Shown: one piece after another, positions 24,993-33,629 of the stretch
How the letters are laid out: every line of letters starts with the position of its first letter
Numbering within the stretch: position 1 is the stretch's first letter
Assembly: GCF_051652165.1 (NCBI RefSeq)
Contig: NZ_JBOFTR010000002.1
Coordinates: 62,001-126,000 of the forward strand
DNA: 64,000 nt
Source of the DNA: Plesiomonas sp051652165
GTDB lineage: Bacteria > Pseudomonadota > Gammaproteobacteria > Enterobacterales > CAMTGL01
Direction: 5' to 3'
The notes under the pieces: generated by a model
Told to the model about the DNA's origin: nothing
What the model saw: the letters and a program-made list of their open reading frames with translations, nothing else
Database searches by the model: none
Translations under genes and position numbers: made by a program

Positions 24993-26345
24993 TTAACGAA
25001 ACAAAATGTCAGCCCAGCGGGTGAGGCCTGCGGTTACTGAGCCAAAATCGTTGCCACCAACTAGCGGAATGCCGGGTAATTGTTGTTGCAATACATGGCG
25101 TAATAAGGGGGATCGAGCACTGCCGCCGGTGATATAAATAATATCTGGTTGACGATGGCTAGACGCTAAGGCTTCGAAAACCAGTGCCTGAATTTTTTGT
25201 AATGGTTGTTCGATAGCCTGTGCCAGTGCCGCTTCAGTAATCTGATGCTGTAACTCTGTGCTGATAAAGCCCAGATCAACGGTGGTTTGGGTTTGCTGGG
25301 AAAGCGCAATTTTACTCTCCTCTGCTGTACGGACTAAACGATAACCTAGCCGCTGGCGATACACTTTGACGAGGCGAGAAAAAGTGATGGGATCTGCGGC
25401 ATCACGCAACAAAGCTTGTAACACTTTACTGTTGGCGCTGCCGTAAAAATCAGCTTGAGCAGGCACATTATTAATGGCGATGGCATTCCAGTATGGTAGC
25501 GTCGGTAACGCAGTGCCTTTTTCAGTCGAACCGCCCATGCCCAGTAACGGCATCAGTTGATGAAAGGTCAGTGCAATATCCAGATCATTACCCCCAACTC
25601 TGCATCCACTGTGCCCTAGCAAACTATGTTGACGATCAGCTTGCGCATGCCATTGTGGGCCCATAAGTAGCAGTGAGCAGTCTGTTGTTCCACCGCCAAT
25701 ATCGACCACTAAAACCACCTGTTCTTTTTGCAAAGTGGCTTCAAAATCTAGCCCTGCGGCAACCGGTTCAAATTGAAATTCAATATCTTGAAATCCGGCA
25801 CGCTGCGCCGCACGCAGTAAGATCCCCTGTGCTTGCCGATTCGCCTCTTCACCGCCTGTACCTTGAAAGTTAATTGGACGACCAATCACAGTCTGACGAA
25901 TGCTTTGGTTGAGCTGCTGCTCTGCTTGCTGTTTGATGTGATACATCATGCTGCATACCAGATCTTCAAATAGCGCAATCTGTTGGTTTTTTAACCCGTT
26001 TGCGCCAAGAAATGATTTAGGTGATTTAACAAAATAGACATCATCAGGCTCAAGAATATAGTGTTGCAGTGCGTGCAAACCAAAGCGCAGGCAGTCGGCA
26101 CTAACGTGAATATCTTCATCGCGATTGGTGTTAATGGCTGTACGCAGCAGTTGTTGGCTGGCTTTATCGGGTGTTGGCCGTTGCCAATATTTATGCAAGT
26201 ACTCACTGACTGATTCGCGGGTGGGTGCACAGATCATTGATGGAAGGTAAGGCGAATGTTGCTCTAGAGGGAGCAGTTGTGGCTGACCGTCTACCATATG
26301 GCCGACAGAGCAGTTGGCCGTGCCGTAATCAAATCCAATATGCAT
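24993..26345 (-). CDS. yegD: Hsp70-family chaperone-like protein YegD
   Basis: YegD is an actin/Hsp70-like ATPase without the usual substrate-binding domain; its cellular role is not well known. From the ATG at 26345 it has 450 residues, as in E. coli. The phosphate-1 motif IGFDYGTANCSV, phosphate-2 VVLVVDIGGGTTDCSLLLMGPQW, and adenosine motif DIIYITGGSARSPLL are all present, and FVKSPKSFLGANGLK and GRPINFQG are nearly unchanged. The upstream in-frame extension to 26417 has no similarity. Its position between hsrA and yieP differs from E. coli. Confidence 0.94.
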   Translation of the reverse strand: MHIGFDYGTANCSVGHMVDGQPQLLPLEQHSPYLPSMICAPTRESVSEYLHKYWQRPTPDKASQQLLRTAINTNRDEDIHVSADCLRFGLHALQHYILEPDDVYFVKSPKSFLGANGLKNQQIALFEDLVCSMMYHIKQQAEQQLNQSIRQTVIGRPINFQGTGGEEANRQAQGILLRAAQRAGFQDIEFQFEPVAAGLDFEATLQKEQVVLVVDIGGGTTDCSLLLMGPQWHAQADRQHSLLGHSGCRVGGNDLDIALTFHQLMPLLGMGGSTEKGTALPTLPYWNAIAINNVPAQADFYGSANSKVLQALLRDAADPITFSRLVKVYRQRLGYRLVRTAEESKIALSQQTQTTVDLGFISTELQHQITEAALAQAIEQPLQKIQALVFEALASSHRQPDIIYITGGSARSPLLRHVLQQQLPGIPLVGGNDFGSVTAGLTRWADILFR

Positions 26346-26470
26346 TCTGTAAAATCCCCGTGAGTACGTGGCAAAAGTGGGTGACTTTACCGCAGCAAAT
26401 TCATTTCGCCAAGCCAATCAATACACGGTAATGCGTTAAGGTATCTCATCGGTTATCAGATAGCCTAACC

Positions 26471-26505
26471 CCCACTTTTATCCGCGCACAGCGGATAAAA
26501 GTGGG
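26471..26505. terminator. Perfect 15-bp hairpin after yieP
   Basis: CCCACTTTTATCCGC (26471-26485) and its exact reverse complement (26491-26505) enclose GCACA. It lies 11 nt after the yieP stop on the minus strand. No T run follows directly, but the strong stem suits a transcript end. Confidence 0.6.
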
Positions 26506-26516
26506 CAGTAAAAAGC

Positions 26517-27206
26517 TTAATAGGGATCGTTAATCAACGCCTCTACTGCGGCAGCAGCAGCAACAGGATCTGAGCGTAAAATCGCATCAATAATGGCTTG
26601 ATGGCACTCTAAGCGCACAACAGAGTCACGCGTAACGGTACGAAAATAGACCTGAAATACCGCTTTAAACAGATTACCAAATGGAGTAAGGAACGGATTA
26701 CCGCTTGAGAAATAGATCATTTGATGAAACTGAGTGTCAACTTCAATCCATCGCTCTTTATCAAACTGTTCGTCTAGGGCACGCATCTCACCCATCAGTA
26801 AAGAGAGCTGATGCCGATCTTCAGAGGATGCATGCAGTGCTGCCATAGATGCTGCTTTAGGTTCAAGCATTTCACGCATGACATGAAATTCTGCAACCAG
26901 TTTTTGTTTGTCATCTTGCTCTGCCCACCAAGTGAGTAAGTCTTGATCAAGAAAATTCCAATTTCGGCGTGGCATCACACGAGTACCAATACGTGGACGT
27001 GGCAATAACATCCCTTTGGCAGCAAGCATTTTTACTGCTTCTCGTACGGCAGTGCGGCTAACGCCGTACATTTCGCCTAGCTCCATTTCACCGGGTAGAA
27101 TTGAGCCCGGCTCGATTTGGCTGTTTAACATCTGGCGACCAATACTTTCAGCTAATTGATACGACAGATTACGCTGGGCTGCTTTTTGATGGTGGTGGTG
27201 ATTCAT
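26517..27206 (-). CDS. yieP: GntR/FadR-family transcriptional regulator YieP
   Basis: The ATG at 27206 has an excellent GGGAGG ribosome site and gives 229 residues. The N-terminal winged helix reads PGSILPGEMELGEMYGVSRTAVREAVKMLAAKGMLLPRPRIGTRVMPRRNWNFLDQDLLTWW, very close to E. coli YieP; the C-terminal helical ligand domain (FCD type) carries HQMIYFSSGNPFLTPFGNLF and HQAIIDAI. A short His run follows the start. In E. coli YieP lies next to hsrA; here yegD is between them. The ligand is not evident from sequence. Confidence 0.93.
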   Translation of the reverse strand: MNHHHHQKAAQRNLSYQLAESIGRQMLNSQIEPGSILPGEMELGEMYGVSRTAVREAVKMLAAKGMLLPRPRIGTRVMPRRNWNFLDQDLLTWWAEQDDKQKLVAEFHVMREMLEPKAASMAALHASSEDRHQLSLLMGEMRALDEQFDKERWIEVDTQFHQMIYFSSGNPFLTPFGNLFKAVFQVYFRTVTRDSVVRLECHQAIIDAILRSDPVAAAAAVEALINDPY

Positions 27207-27373
27207 GTGTCCTCCCAACCGAATACGGTGGTGTCATGGTGCAATTATTATGTTGTTATAGGTTTTGCTGTTGTGTTGCAATGCGCGTATCGACCCATGA
27301 TGTGGCACACTTTTTTGCAGTTTACGTTTTTGCCGTTTACCAACACACAGTGAAACGGGCTTAACCGCTCAGA

Positions 27374-27901
27374 TTAAGCAGGTAATTTCAGCCAAGTTTG
27401 AATGAAATCGGCAAATTGTGCGGGTTGATTGATATCCAGAACCGGAACTGAAAGAGCACAAGGCAGTGCAGTTGGGTTATCCGTACCCAATGCAATCAGT
27501 TGTGAATCGGTCGGTATCAGTAAACTGGCCAGTGGTTTGTTTACCGTTTCACGATAGAGCATAATTTTAGGGATAGGCTCATGTTTAAATCCCTCTACTA
27601 GCACCAAATCCAGCAAAGATGCATCCAGTTGAGCACATAGCGCAGCCAGTAATACGGGATGTTGTGGTGTTTCAGTCATCAGTGCCCAGCGTTGGTCACA
27701 CACTACAATGGTTTGGTCTGCACCCGCTTTGCGTAGCTCAAAGCTGTCTTTGCCTGGTGTATCAACATCAACATCATGGTGTGTATGCTTAATCAGTGCG
27801 GGTTTAATTCCCCGTTGGCGTAGCAGAGGTAGTACCCTTTTTAGCAATGTGGTTTTGCCACTACCGCTGTAGCCAACAATGCCCAGTATTGGCAGTGTCA
27901 T
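27374..27901 (-). CDS. mobB: Molybdopterin-guanine dinucleotide biosynthesis adaptor MobB
   Basis: MobB is a GTP-binding P-loop protein that assists MobA in making the bis-MGD form of molybdenum cofactor. The 175-residue protein begins LPILGIVGYSGSGKTTLLKRVLPLLRQRG (Walker A) and contains KHTHHDVDVDTPGKDSFELRKAGA, a family signature, plus LVLVEGFKHEPIPKI. Its ATG overlaps the mobA stop by 4 nt, so the pair is translationally coupled as in E. coli. Confidence 0.95.
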   Translation of the reverse strand: MTLPILGIVGYSGSGKTTLLKRVLPLLRQRGIKPALIKHTHHDVDVDTPGKDSFELRKAGADQTIVVCDQRWALMTETPQHPVLLAALCAQLDASLLDLVLVEGFKHEPIPKIMLYRETVNKPLASLLIPTDSQLIALGTDNPTALPCALSVPVLDINQPAQFADFIQTWLKLPA

Positions 27902-28488
27902 GTATCACTCCGTAACAGGGGCTCTATCATCATACAATTATCAGGCGTGTTTACATTACAAAAAGCCATCGCTTGATCAGAGAAATCAACCGTTACACAG
28001 TGTTGCAGAGCAAAAAATAGCATAAGTTTGCGTTCATCTCTCTGCAAAAAGTGCTGTAATGCGGGAATGAGTCTGCGATGTAGCAGCGCAAAAACAGGGT
28101 GTACCTGCTCGCCATCGGTGACTATTGCACAATCAGCAGTGCCTACTGCGTGTAATAAGCGTGCAGCAAGATCAGGGGGAAGTAGAGGACTATCGCAAGG
28201 CACACATAAGATCCAATCTGTGTGTGCGTGCTGCAATGCAGTGAGCATGCCTGCTAACGGGCCAGGATATCCAGCCAGAGAGTCAGCATAAACTGGATAA
28301 CCGCTGCGGCGATATTCAGTAATATGTCGATTAGCATTGATCAGCAATTGGCTGACTTGTGGCGCTAAACGTTGTGCGACATGCTGATACAACATCTTGT
28401 CTGCAACAACGATCAATCCTTTGTCTATTCCTCCCATACGCCTTGCTTTTCCACCGGCTAAAATGACACCGGTAATCGGCTCTTTCAC
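27898..28488 (-). CDS. mobA: Molybdenum cofactor guanylyltransferase MobA
   Basis: MobA transfers GMP from GTP to molybdopterin. Similarity starts at EPITGVILAGGKARRMGGIDKGL, the nucleotidyltransferase signature. A GTG at 28488 with AGGAG eight nt upstream is the best start (196 residues, close to the E. coli protein); the open frame continues upstream to 28587 without similarity. Further conserved parts are NANRHITEYRRSGYPVYADSLAGYPGPLAGML, PCDSPLLPPDLAARL and the C-terminal FCNVNTPD. Confidence 0.93.
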   Translation of the reverse strand: MKEPITGVILAGGKARRMGGIDKGLIVVADKMLYQHVAQRLAPQVSQLLINANRHITEYRRSGYPVYADSLAGYPGPLAGMLTALQHAHTDWILCVPCDSPLLPPDLAARLLHAVGTADCAIVTDGEQVHPVFALLHRRLIPALQHFLQRDERKLMLFFALQHCVTVDFSDQAMAFCNVNTPDNCMMIEPLLRSDT

Positions 28489-28757
28489 TGCGCACTCCTC
28501 TATGTTTACCGCACTTATTCTACGCATAACCAGTATAATTGAAATGTTTTCATACAAAATAGCGGTAATAAAGCCATTGCGTAGCACTAACTTCGAGCAT
28601 GTTGCTCTATGAAAGGGAAATATTACATACTGATACGCAGCGCCATTAAATCTTGCTGCCTTTGGCGGCTAACCATGTTCGTGGTGGATGTACAGCTTGA
28701 TGTGCCACTTAAATAGTGAATATGGGGATCCTTTAATACAGTGTGAGGAGTGTGAGA

Positions 28758-29027
28758 ATGAAGTGTCATCGCGTGAATGAGTTAATTGAGTTACTGCATC
28801 CTGCATGGCAGAAAGACCCTGATCTGAATCTGATCGCGTTTTTGCAAAAACTGGCACAAGAGGCTGGGTTTCAGGGGGCGTTGAGCGATCTGACCGATGA
28901 TATCTTGATTTATCATCTTAAAATGCGTGAGTCAGAAAAAACAGCGCCAATCCCTGGGTTAGCAAAAGATTATGAGGATGATTTCAAAACTGCACTGTTA
29001 CGCGCGCGCGGTATCATTAAAGATTAA
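28758..29027 (+). CDS. yihD: Conserved DUF1040 protein YihD
   Basis: YihD is a small cytoplasmic protein of unknown function. The ATG at 28758 with GAGGAG upstream gives 89 residues (MKCHRVNELIELLHPAWQ...LSDLTDDILIYHLKMRESEK...DDFKTALLRARGIIKD), aligned throughout with E. coli YihD at the same length. It lies divergently next to mobA, as in E. coli, where it precedes srkA-dsbA. Confidence 0.95.
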   Translation: MKCHRVNELIELLHPAWQKDPDLNLIAFLQKLAQEAGFQGALSDLTDDILIYHLKMRESEKTAPIPGLAKDYEDDFKTALLRARGIIKD

Positions 29028-29135
29028 TGCATGTAGCGGTATGTTTGTGTAAAAAACGATCCTAAAAGATAAATTGTGCTGTTTTTAGACACGCAGGGCT
29101 TACAAAAAGTACAGTGTTAGCAAACGTGTGTGTTA

Positions 29136-29175
29136 TACCGCTGGAAGAGGATCGCCAGCGGTAGTTTGTTTTTCT
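29136..29175 (+). terminator. Terminator after yihD
   Basis: TACCGCTGG (29136-29144) pairs with CCAGCGGTA (29155-29163) and is followed by GTTTGTTTTTC. It separates yihD from ccoG. Confidence 0.7.
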
Positions 29176-29307
29176 GTTTTGTTGTGATTATCGATGTCGC
29201 GCACATGCTGCTAAAAAGTAATCAAAATGTGTCTTTGTTTTCGGTTGGCACGCCGTATAATTATGTATATGAGCTAAACATGTCTGTCTGAGCAGAGAGT
29301 GCTTTTG

Positions 29308-30741
29308 ATGCAGCCAACACCTGATATCCCTGTAAAAAATAGGTCAACGAAACCCGAACCGTTTGACCCAACCCAGCGGGTGTATGTCCGTGCAATGCGG
29401 GGTGTATATCAGCGTTTACGCCGTAATCTGGGCTGGATACTGATGTTGCTGTTTTTTGGCCTGCCATGGCTACGCTTTCACGGGCAACAAGCAATACTTT
29501 TTGATTTAACTCAACTGCGATTTACCTTTTTTGCGACCAGTTTATTCCCACAAGATTTAACGCTATTGGCGTGGCTGCTGATTATTGCAGCATTTGCGCT
29601 GTTTTTTATCACAACGTTTTTGGGGCGGGTGTGGTGTGGTTTTCTCTGCCCGCAGACGGTCTGGACCTTTATTTTTATCTGGTTTGAGGAGCGTTTTGAA
29701 GGCAGTGCCAATCAGCGGCGTAAACGGGATCAGCGGGAATGGGATCGCGATAAACTGCTAAGGAAAATGGCCAAGCACCTGTGCTGGCTGGGGTTTTCAT
29801 TGCTCACTGCGCTGGCGTTTGTCAGCTATTTTGTTCCTGCACAGCAACTATTTCGTGAGTTTTTTAGCGGGGCAAGTAACGGTTGGGTGCTGTTTTGGGT
29901 ACTGTTTTTTATGCTCTGCACCTATGGCAATGCCGGTTGGATGCGGGCGATTATGTGTACCCATATCTGCCCGTATGCCCGTTTTCAGTCGGCGATGTTT
30001 GATCGTGATACCTATATTGTGGGTTACGATGCCGCCCGCGGTGAAACGCGTGGGCCACGTAGCCGCAAAGCGGACCCCAAAACACTGGGTTTAGGTGATT
30101 GTATTGATTGCAAACTTTGCGTTCAGGTGTGCCCGACAGGTATTGATATTCGTCATGGGTTGCAATATGAGTGTATTAACTGCGGTGCTTGTGTTGATGC
30201 TTGTGATAATACCATGCAAAAAATGGGTTATGCCCCTGGGTTAATCAGCTATACCACCGAACACACACTGGCTGAAAAATTGGTTGGAAATCAGCCAATA
30301 GTACACTCTCCATCACGTGTATTACGGCCAAAATTGCTTGGTTACGGCTTGGTATTACTGGTGATGATCGGGTTGTTCACCCTTAATTTGCTCAGTTTAA
30401 GCAGTGTGAGCCTCGATGTGCTGCGTGATCGTAATCAGCTTTATCGCATTAATAATGATGGTGATGTAGAGAATACCTTTATTCTCAAAGTGCAAAATAA
30501 AACTCAGCAGAGCGCACAGTATCGCTTAAATGTGGTGGGTTTACCGGCAGGCATACAGTGGTATGGTCCACAGACTATTGCGGTTGCGGCAGGGGAGATT
30601 TATACCCAACCCATTAGCGTAGCCGTTACACCTGAAAGCCTGAGCAAAACGGTGACAGATATTGAATTTACCGTAAGCCTTGTAAGTGACAATAACACAG
30701 TAAAAGCGCGTGCAGAAAGCCGCTTTTTTACCGAACGTTAA
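29308..30741 (+). CDS. ccoG: Cytochrome cbb3 oxidase accessory protein CcoG (FixG/RdxA family)
   Basis: CcoG is an inner-membrane iron-sulfur protein that acts as a cupric reductase in assembly of cbb3-type oxidase. The ATG at 29308 (AGAGAG upstream) gives 477 residues. Several helices (WILMLLFFGLPWL, LLAWLLIIAAFALFFITTFLG with GRVWCGFLCPQTVW) precede two 4Fe-4S clusters, CIDCKLCVQVCP (about residues 266-277) and CINCGACVDACD (about 291-302), and a C-terminal Ig-like domain. It sits alone between yihD and srkA, where E. coli has nothing; the oxidase genes ccoNOQP are not in the window. Confidence 0.93.
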   Translation: MQPTPDIPVKNRSTKPEPFDPTQRVYVRAMRGVYQRLRRNLGWILMLLFFGLPWLRFHGQQAILFDLTQLRFTFFATSLFPQDLTLLAWLLIIAAFALFFITTFLGRVWCGFLCPQTVWTFIFIWFEERFEGSANQRRKRDQREWDRDKLLRKMAKHLCWLGFSLLTALAFVSYFVPAQQLFREFFSGASNGWVLFWVLFFMLCTYGNAGWMRAIMCTHICPYARFQSAMFDRDTYIVGYDAARGETRGPRSRKADPKTLGLGDCIDCKLCVQVCPTGIDIRHGLQYECINCGACVDACDNTMQKMGYAPGLISYTTEHTLAEKLVGNQPIVHSPSRVLRPKLLGYGLVLLVMIGLFTLNLLSLSSVSLDVLRDRNQLYRINNDGDVENTFILKVQNKTQQSAQYRLNVVGLPAGIQWYGPQTIAVAAGEIYTQPISVAVTPESLSKTVTDIEFTVSLVSDNNTVKARAESRFFTER

Positions 30742-30769
30742 CGTCAATTAATAATGTACTCTAGATAAA

Positions 30770-30806
30770 CACCGCACAGGAGCGTGGTTCTGTGCGGCGT
30801 TTTTTG
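30770..30806 (+). terminator. Terminator after ccoG
   Basis: CCGCACAG (30772-30779) pairs with CTGTGCGG (30790-30797), followed by CGTTTTTTG. A classic intrinsic terminator. Confidence 0.88.
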
Positions 30807-30860
30807 TCAGGCTCAACTCTGCTATGCTGCATGCATAAACCTTCATCAGAGTTGATCATT

Positions 30861-31856
30861 ATGACCCATCATACGGGCAGTGCCTTTGCTTTCCAGACTC
30901 TCTCGCCTGATCTTATTATGGATGCGCTTGAAGCTGTTGGTTTGCGAGTAGACTCTGGTCTGCTGGCTCTTAATAGCTATGAAAATCGGGTATATCAATT
31001 TTTAGATGAAGATCGTCGCCGTTATGTGGTGAAATTTTACCGTCCAGGGCGCTGGAGTGAGGCACAAATCCTCGAAGAGCACCAGTTCGCACAAGAGCTG
31101 GCTGATGCAGAAATTCCCGTTGTTGCAGCATTGGTACTGCATGGTCAGACACTTCATCAATATCAAGGTTTTTTGTTTGCCGTATTCCCAAGTGTGGGTG
31201 GCCGTCAATATGAAGTGGATAACCTTGAACAACTTGAGTGGGTGGGGCGCTTTATGGGGCGTTTACACCAACAAGGGCGCAAGCAGCGTTTTGCTGATCG
31301 CCCAACAATAGGTCTGGATGAGTATCTGTATCAACCGCGCGATTTTTTGCAGCAGTCAGCATTTATTCCTGATGGCCTGCGCAAGGTATTTTTTTCTGAC
31401 CTTAATTTACTGATCAGCGAAATAGAGCAACGTTGGTATGCCGATTGGCAGCCGCTACGTCTGCACGGTGATTGCCATCCGGGTAATATTTTATGGCGCG
31501 ATGGCCCACTGTTTGTTGATTTAGATGATGCCCGTAACGGTCCTGCAATGCAGGATTTATGGATGCTGCTCAATGGTGATCGTAATGAGCGGTTGATGCA
31601 GTTAGATCTGCTGATTGAAAGCTATAGTGAATTTAGTGATTTTACTGCCCGTGAAGTGCAACTGATCGAGCCTTTACGTGGTCTGAGAATGGTGCATTAC
31701 ATGGCGTGGTTGGCACGCCGCTGGGAAGACCCTGCATTTCCACGCAGTTTTCCGTGGTTTGCCGAACCGCGCTACTGGGAGCAGCAAATTTTGGCTTGTA
31801 AAGAGCAAATTGCTGCACTGCGCGAGCCTCCACTGCAATTGATGCCAATGTATTGA
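30861..31856 (+). CDS. srkA: Stress response kinase SrkA (YihE/RdoA)
   Basis: SrkA is a cytoplasmic Ser/Thr protein kinase of the aminoglycoside-phosphotransferase fold that lowers stress-induced cell death. From the ATG at 30861 it has 331 residues. LNSYENRVYQFLDEDRRRYVVKFYRPGRW includes the ATP-binding Lys; the catalytic loop RLHGDCHPGNILW and the metal-binding FVDLDDARNGP are present; the end EPPLQLMPMY matches E. coli. The frame begins upstream at 30792 but that part overlaps the ccoG terminator. It precedes dsbA as in E. coli, where the two are co-transcribed. Confidence 0.96.
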   Translation: MTHHTGSAFAFQTLSPDLIMDALEAVGLRVDSGLLALNSYENRVYQFLDEDRRRYVVKFYRPGRWSEAQILEEHQFAQELADAEIPVVAALVLHGQTLHQYQGFLFAVFPSVGGRQYEVDNLEQLEWVGRFMGRLHQQGRKQRFADRPTIGLDEYLYQPRDFLQQSAFIPDGLRKVFFSDLNLLISEIEQRWYADWQPLRLHGDCHPGNILWRDGPLFVDLDDARNGPAMQDLWMLLNGDRNERLMQLDLLIESYSEFSDFTAREVQLIEPLRGLRMVHYMAWLARRWEDPAFPRSFPWFAEPRYWEQQILACKEQIAALREPPLQLMPMY

Positions 31857-31946
31857 GAGTAGCGGTAGTGGGGGCGTTATCCCTATAATGTCGCTGTTGA
31901 TAAAAATAACTGATTGTTACTTTAAGAATTAAAAGGATGATTCTAC

Positions 31947-32570
31947 ATGAAAAAAATTTGGCTTACGTTGGCCTCGCTGGTGCTGGCTGCAAATGTCTCT
32001 GCGGCACAGTTTAAAGAGGGAAAAGAGTACACGGCGCTTGATCGTCCAGCTTCAGTACAACCCGAAGCCGTTGAGTTTTTCTCCTTTTACTGTCCAGCCT
32101 GTTTTGCCTTTGAAAGTACCTATCACATTCCGCAAACCGTGCGTAGTGAAGTGCCAAGCGGCGGCAGTTTCAAACAGTACCATGTGGATTTTATGGGGCC
32201 ACTGGCAAAAGATTTAAGCCGTGCATGGGCTGTTGCGAATGTGCTTGATGTCCAAGAAAAAGTAGCTCCTGTGCTGTTTGAGGGTATTCAAAAATCACGC
32301 AGTATTAAGACACCGGCTGATATTCGTGCTGCGTTTGAAAAAGTGGGGGTCAGTGGTGAGGAGTATGACGCTGCACTCAATAGCTTTATGGTTAGCTCGT
32401 TTGTGGCGCAGCAGAGTAAAGCAGCACAAGATTTTCAAGTTGAAGGCGTACCGGCTTTCTACATTAATGGCAAATTCCGTGTTGATGCCCGTGGAATTGA
32501 TGCGAAAAGTAATGAAGATTTCACCAAACAGTTTGGTGATATTGTGAAGTTTTTGCTGACGCAAAAATAA
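31947..32570 (+). CDS. dsbA: DsbA-family thiol:disulfide interchange protein with CPAC active site
   Basis: This is a periplasmic thioredoxin-fold protein of 207 residues with a signal peptide (MKKIWLTLASLVLAANVSAA), strikingly like that of E. coli DsbA. The active site at residues 49-52 is CPAC, not the CPHC of typical DsbA; the cis-Pro loop is GVPAF. The His between the cysteines lowers the first Cys pKa in DsbA, so its loss should make this protein less oxidising; that is inference. AAGGA lies ahead of the ATG. It directly follows srkA, the normal dsbA position, and is followed by a second DsbA with which it aligns without gaps over the mature part. Confidence 0.9.
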   Translation: MKKIWLTLASLVLAANVSAAQFKEGKEYTALDRPASVQPEAVEFFSFYCPACFAFESTYHIPQTVRSEVPSGGSFKQYHVDFMGPLAKDLSRAWAVANVLDVQEKVAPVLFEGIQKSRSIKTPADIRAAFEKVGVSGEEYDAALNSFMVSSFVAQQSKAAQDFQVEGVPAFYINGKFRVDARGIDAKSNEDFTKQFGDIVKFLLTQK

Positions 32571-32869
32571 GATTTTAGTGGCGCTATCACCATTGGTAAT
32601 ATTGTGATAACCGCCTATTCATGCTTATAGCCTGCATAGTTGCAGGCTATAAGCGGTATTACAGACATAATCTCTCTTTTACAAATCTGCCTTCTGCTGA
32701 ATTTCTGATTTATGCCCTCTTTTGATGCAGGGAATCCCTCTATTTTCTGTTACCTATGCTTTACAAAACTTTATCATTGGTGCTATTGCTGGATCAGTCA
32801 TGCTTGCCTTAAAGTAGCGGTTAACACACGCTAAGAATGATTATTTCAATAATGAAATCGAGGTTATAC
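32571..32869. other. Intergenic region between the two dsbA genes, with a 14-bp hairpin
   Basis: GCTTATAGCCTGCA (32623-32636) and its exact reverse complement (32641-32654) form a hairpin with loop TAGT, 53 nt after the first dsbA stop. It lacks a T run but probably marks a transcript end or processing site. The remaining ~215 nt must hold the promoter of the second dsbA; no operator is recognised. Confidence 0.55.
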
Positions 32870-33508
32870 ATGAAAAAAATAGGCACTTTGCTCATCGGTT
32901 TACTGTTAAGTACGCCTCTTTTTGCAGCTTCAGCAGCAGCCGCTACTTTTACCGATGGTAAGCAGTACACAACCTTTGATAAACCGGTGACAACTGAACC
33001 GCAAGCGATTGAGTTTTTTTCGTTTTATTGCCCACATTGCTATGATTTTGAGTTTTCATACCATTTCCCTGAACAAATTAAAAAAGCAGTACCGGAAGGG
33101 GGGGAGTTTTTGCAATATCACGTCGATTTCTTAGGCCCACTCGGTAAAGATCTAACCCGTGCTTGGGCTGTGGCGATGGTGATGGGGGTTGAAGCAAAAA
33201 TTCAGCCAGTGCTGTTTGAGGGGATTCAGAAAACCCAAAGCATCAAAAATGCTCAGGATATTCGTGCTGCATTTGAGAGTATTGGTGTCAAAGGCACAGA
33301 GTATGATGCTGCACTGAATAGCTTTATGGTGAACTCGTTGGTCGCTAAACAAGAGCAAGCAGCGAAAACCTATGAGATCCGTGGTGTACCGGCCGTGGTT
33401 ATTAACGGTAAATATCAGATTAATATGGGGGGAATTGAAGCGAAAGATACTGCAGAATTTACCCAACAGTACAATGGCTTAGTGAAATTCCTTCTTCAAC
33501 AGCGTTAA
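32870..33508 (+). CDS. dsbA: Thiol:disulfide interchange protein DsbA (canonical CPHC)
   Basis: DsbA introduces disulfide bonds into exported proteins and is reoxidised by DsbB. The ATG at 32870 (GAGG upstream) gives 212 residues with a signal peptide (MKKIGTLLIGLLLSTPLFAA). The active site CPHC is at residues 54-57 and the cis-Pro loop is RGVPAV. The helical insert (KDLTRAWAVAMVMGVEAKIQPVLFEGIQKTQSIKNAQDIRAAF) matches E. coli DsbA. It is a tandem paralogue of the preceding gene and is probably the main oxidase of the pair. Confidence 0.93.
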   Translation: MKKIGTLLIGLLLSTPLFAASAAAATFTDGKQYTTFDKPVTTEPQAIEFFSFYCPHCYDFEFSYHFPEQIKKAVPEGGEFLQYHVDFLGPLGKDLTRAWAVAMVMGVEAKIQPVLFEGIQKTQSIKNAQDIRAAFESIGVKGTEYDAALNSFMVNSLVAKQEQAAKTYEIRGVPAVVINGKYQINMGGIEAKDTAEFTQQYNGLVKFLLQQR

Positions 33509-33515
33509 GTATACC

Positions 33516-33552
33516 ACAGGCAAGCCGGTATCATCGGCTTGTCTGTTTTTTC
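33516..33552 (+). terminator. Terminator after the second dsbA
   Basis: CAAGCCG (33521-33527) pairs with CGGCTTG (33535-33541), extended by ACAG/CTGT, followed by TTTTTT. Confidence 0.85.
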
Positions 33553-33629
33553 GTTGCGCAGTGCTCGACCATTTTTAGCCTATTGTTACATACAGCCTCT
33601 TCTTGCTGGCCTATCACAATCCATTGCTA

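Noticed and set aside
27207..33629. An rRNA operon or tRNA genes, which lie between yieP and hdfR in E. coli
   Set aside because: No rRNA or tRNA sequence is present; this interval holds mobBA, yihD, ccoG, srkA and the dsbA genes.
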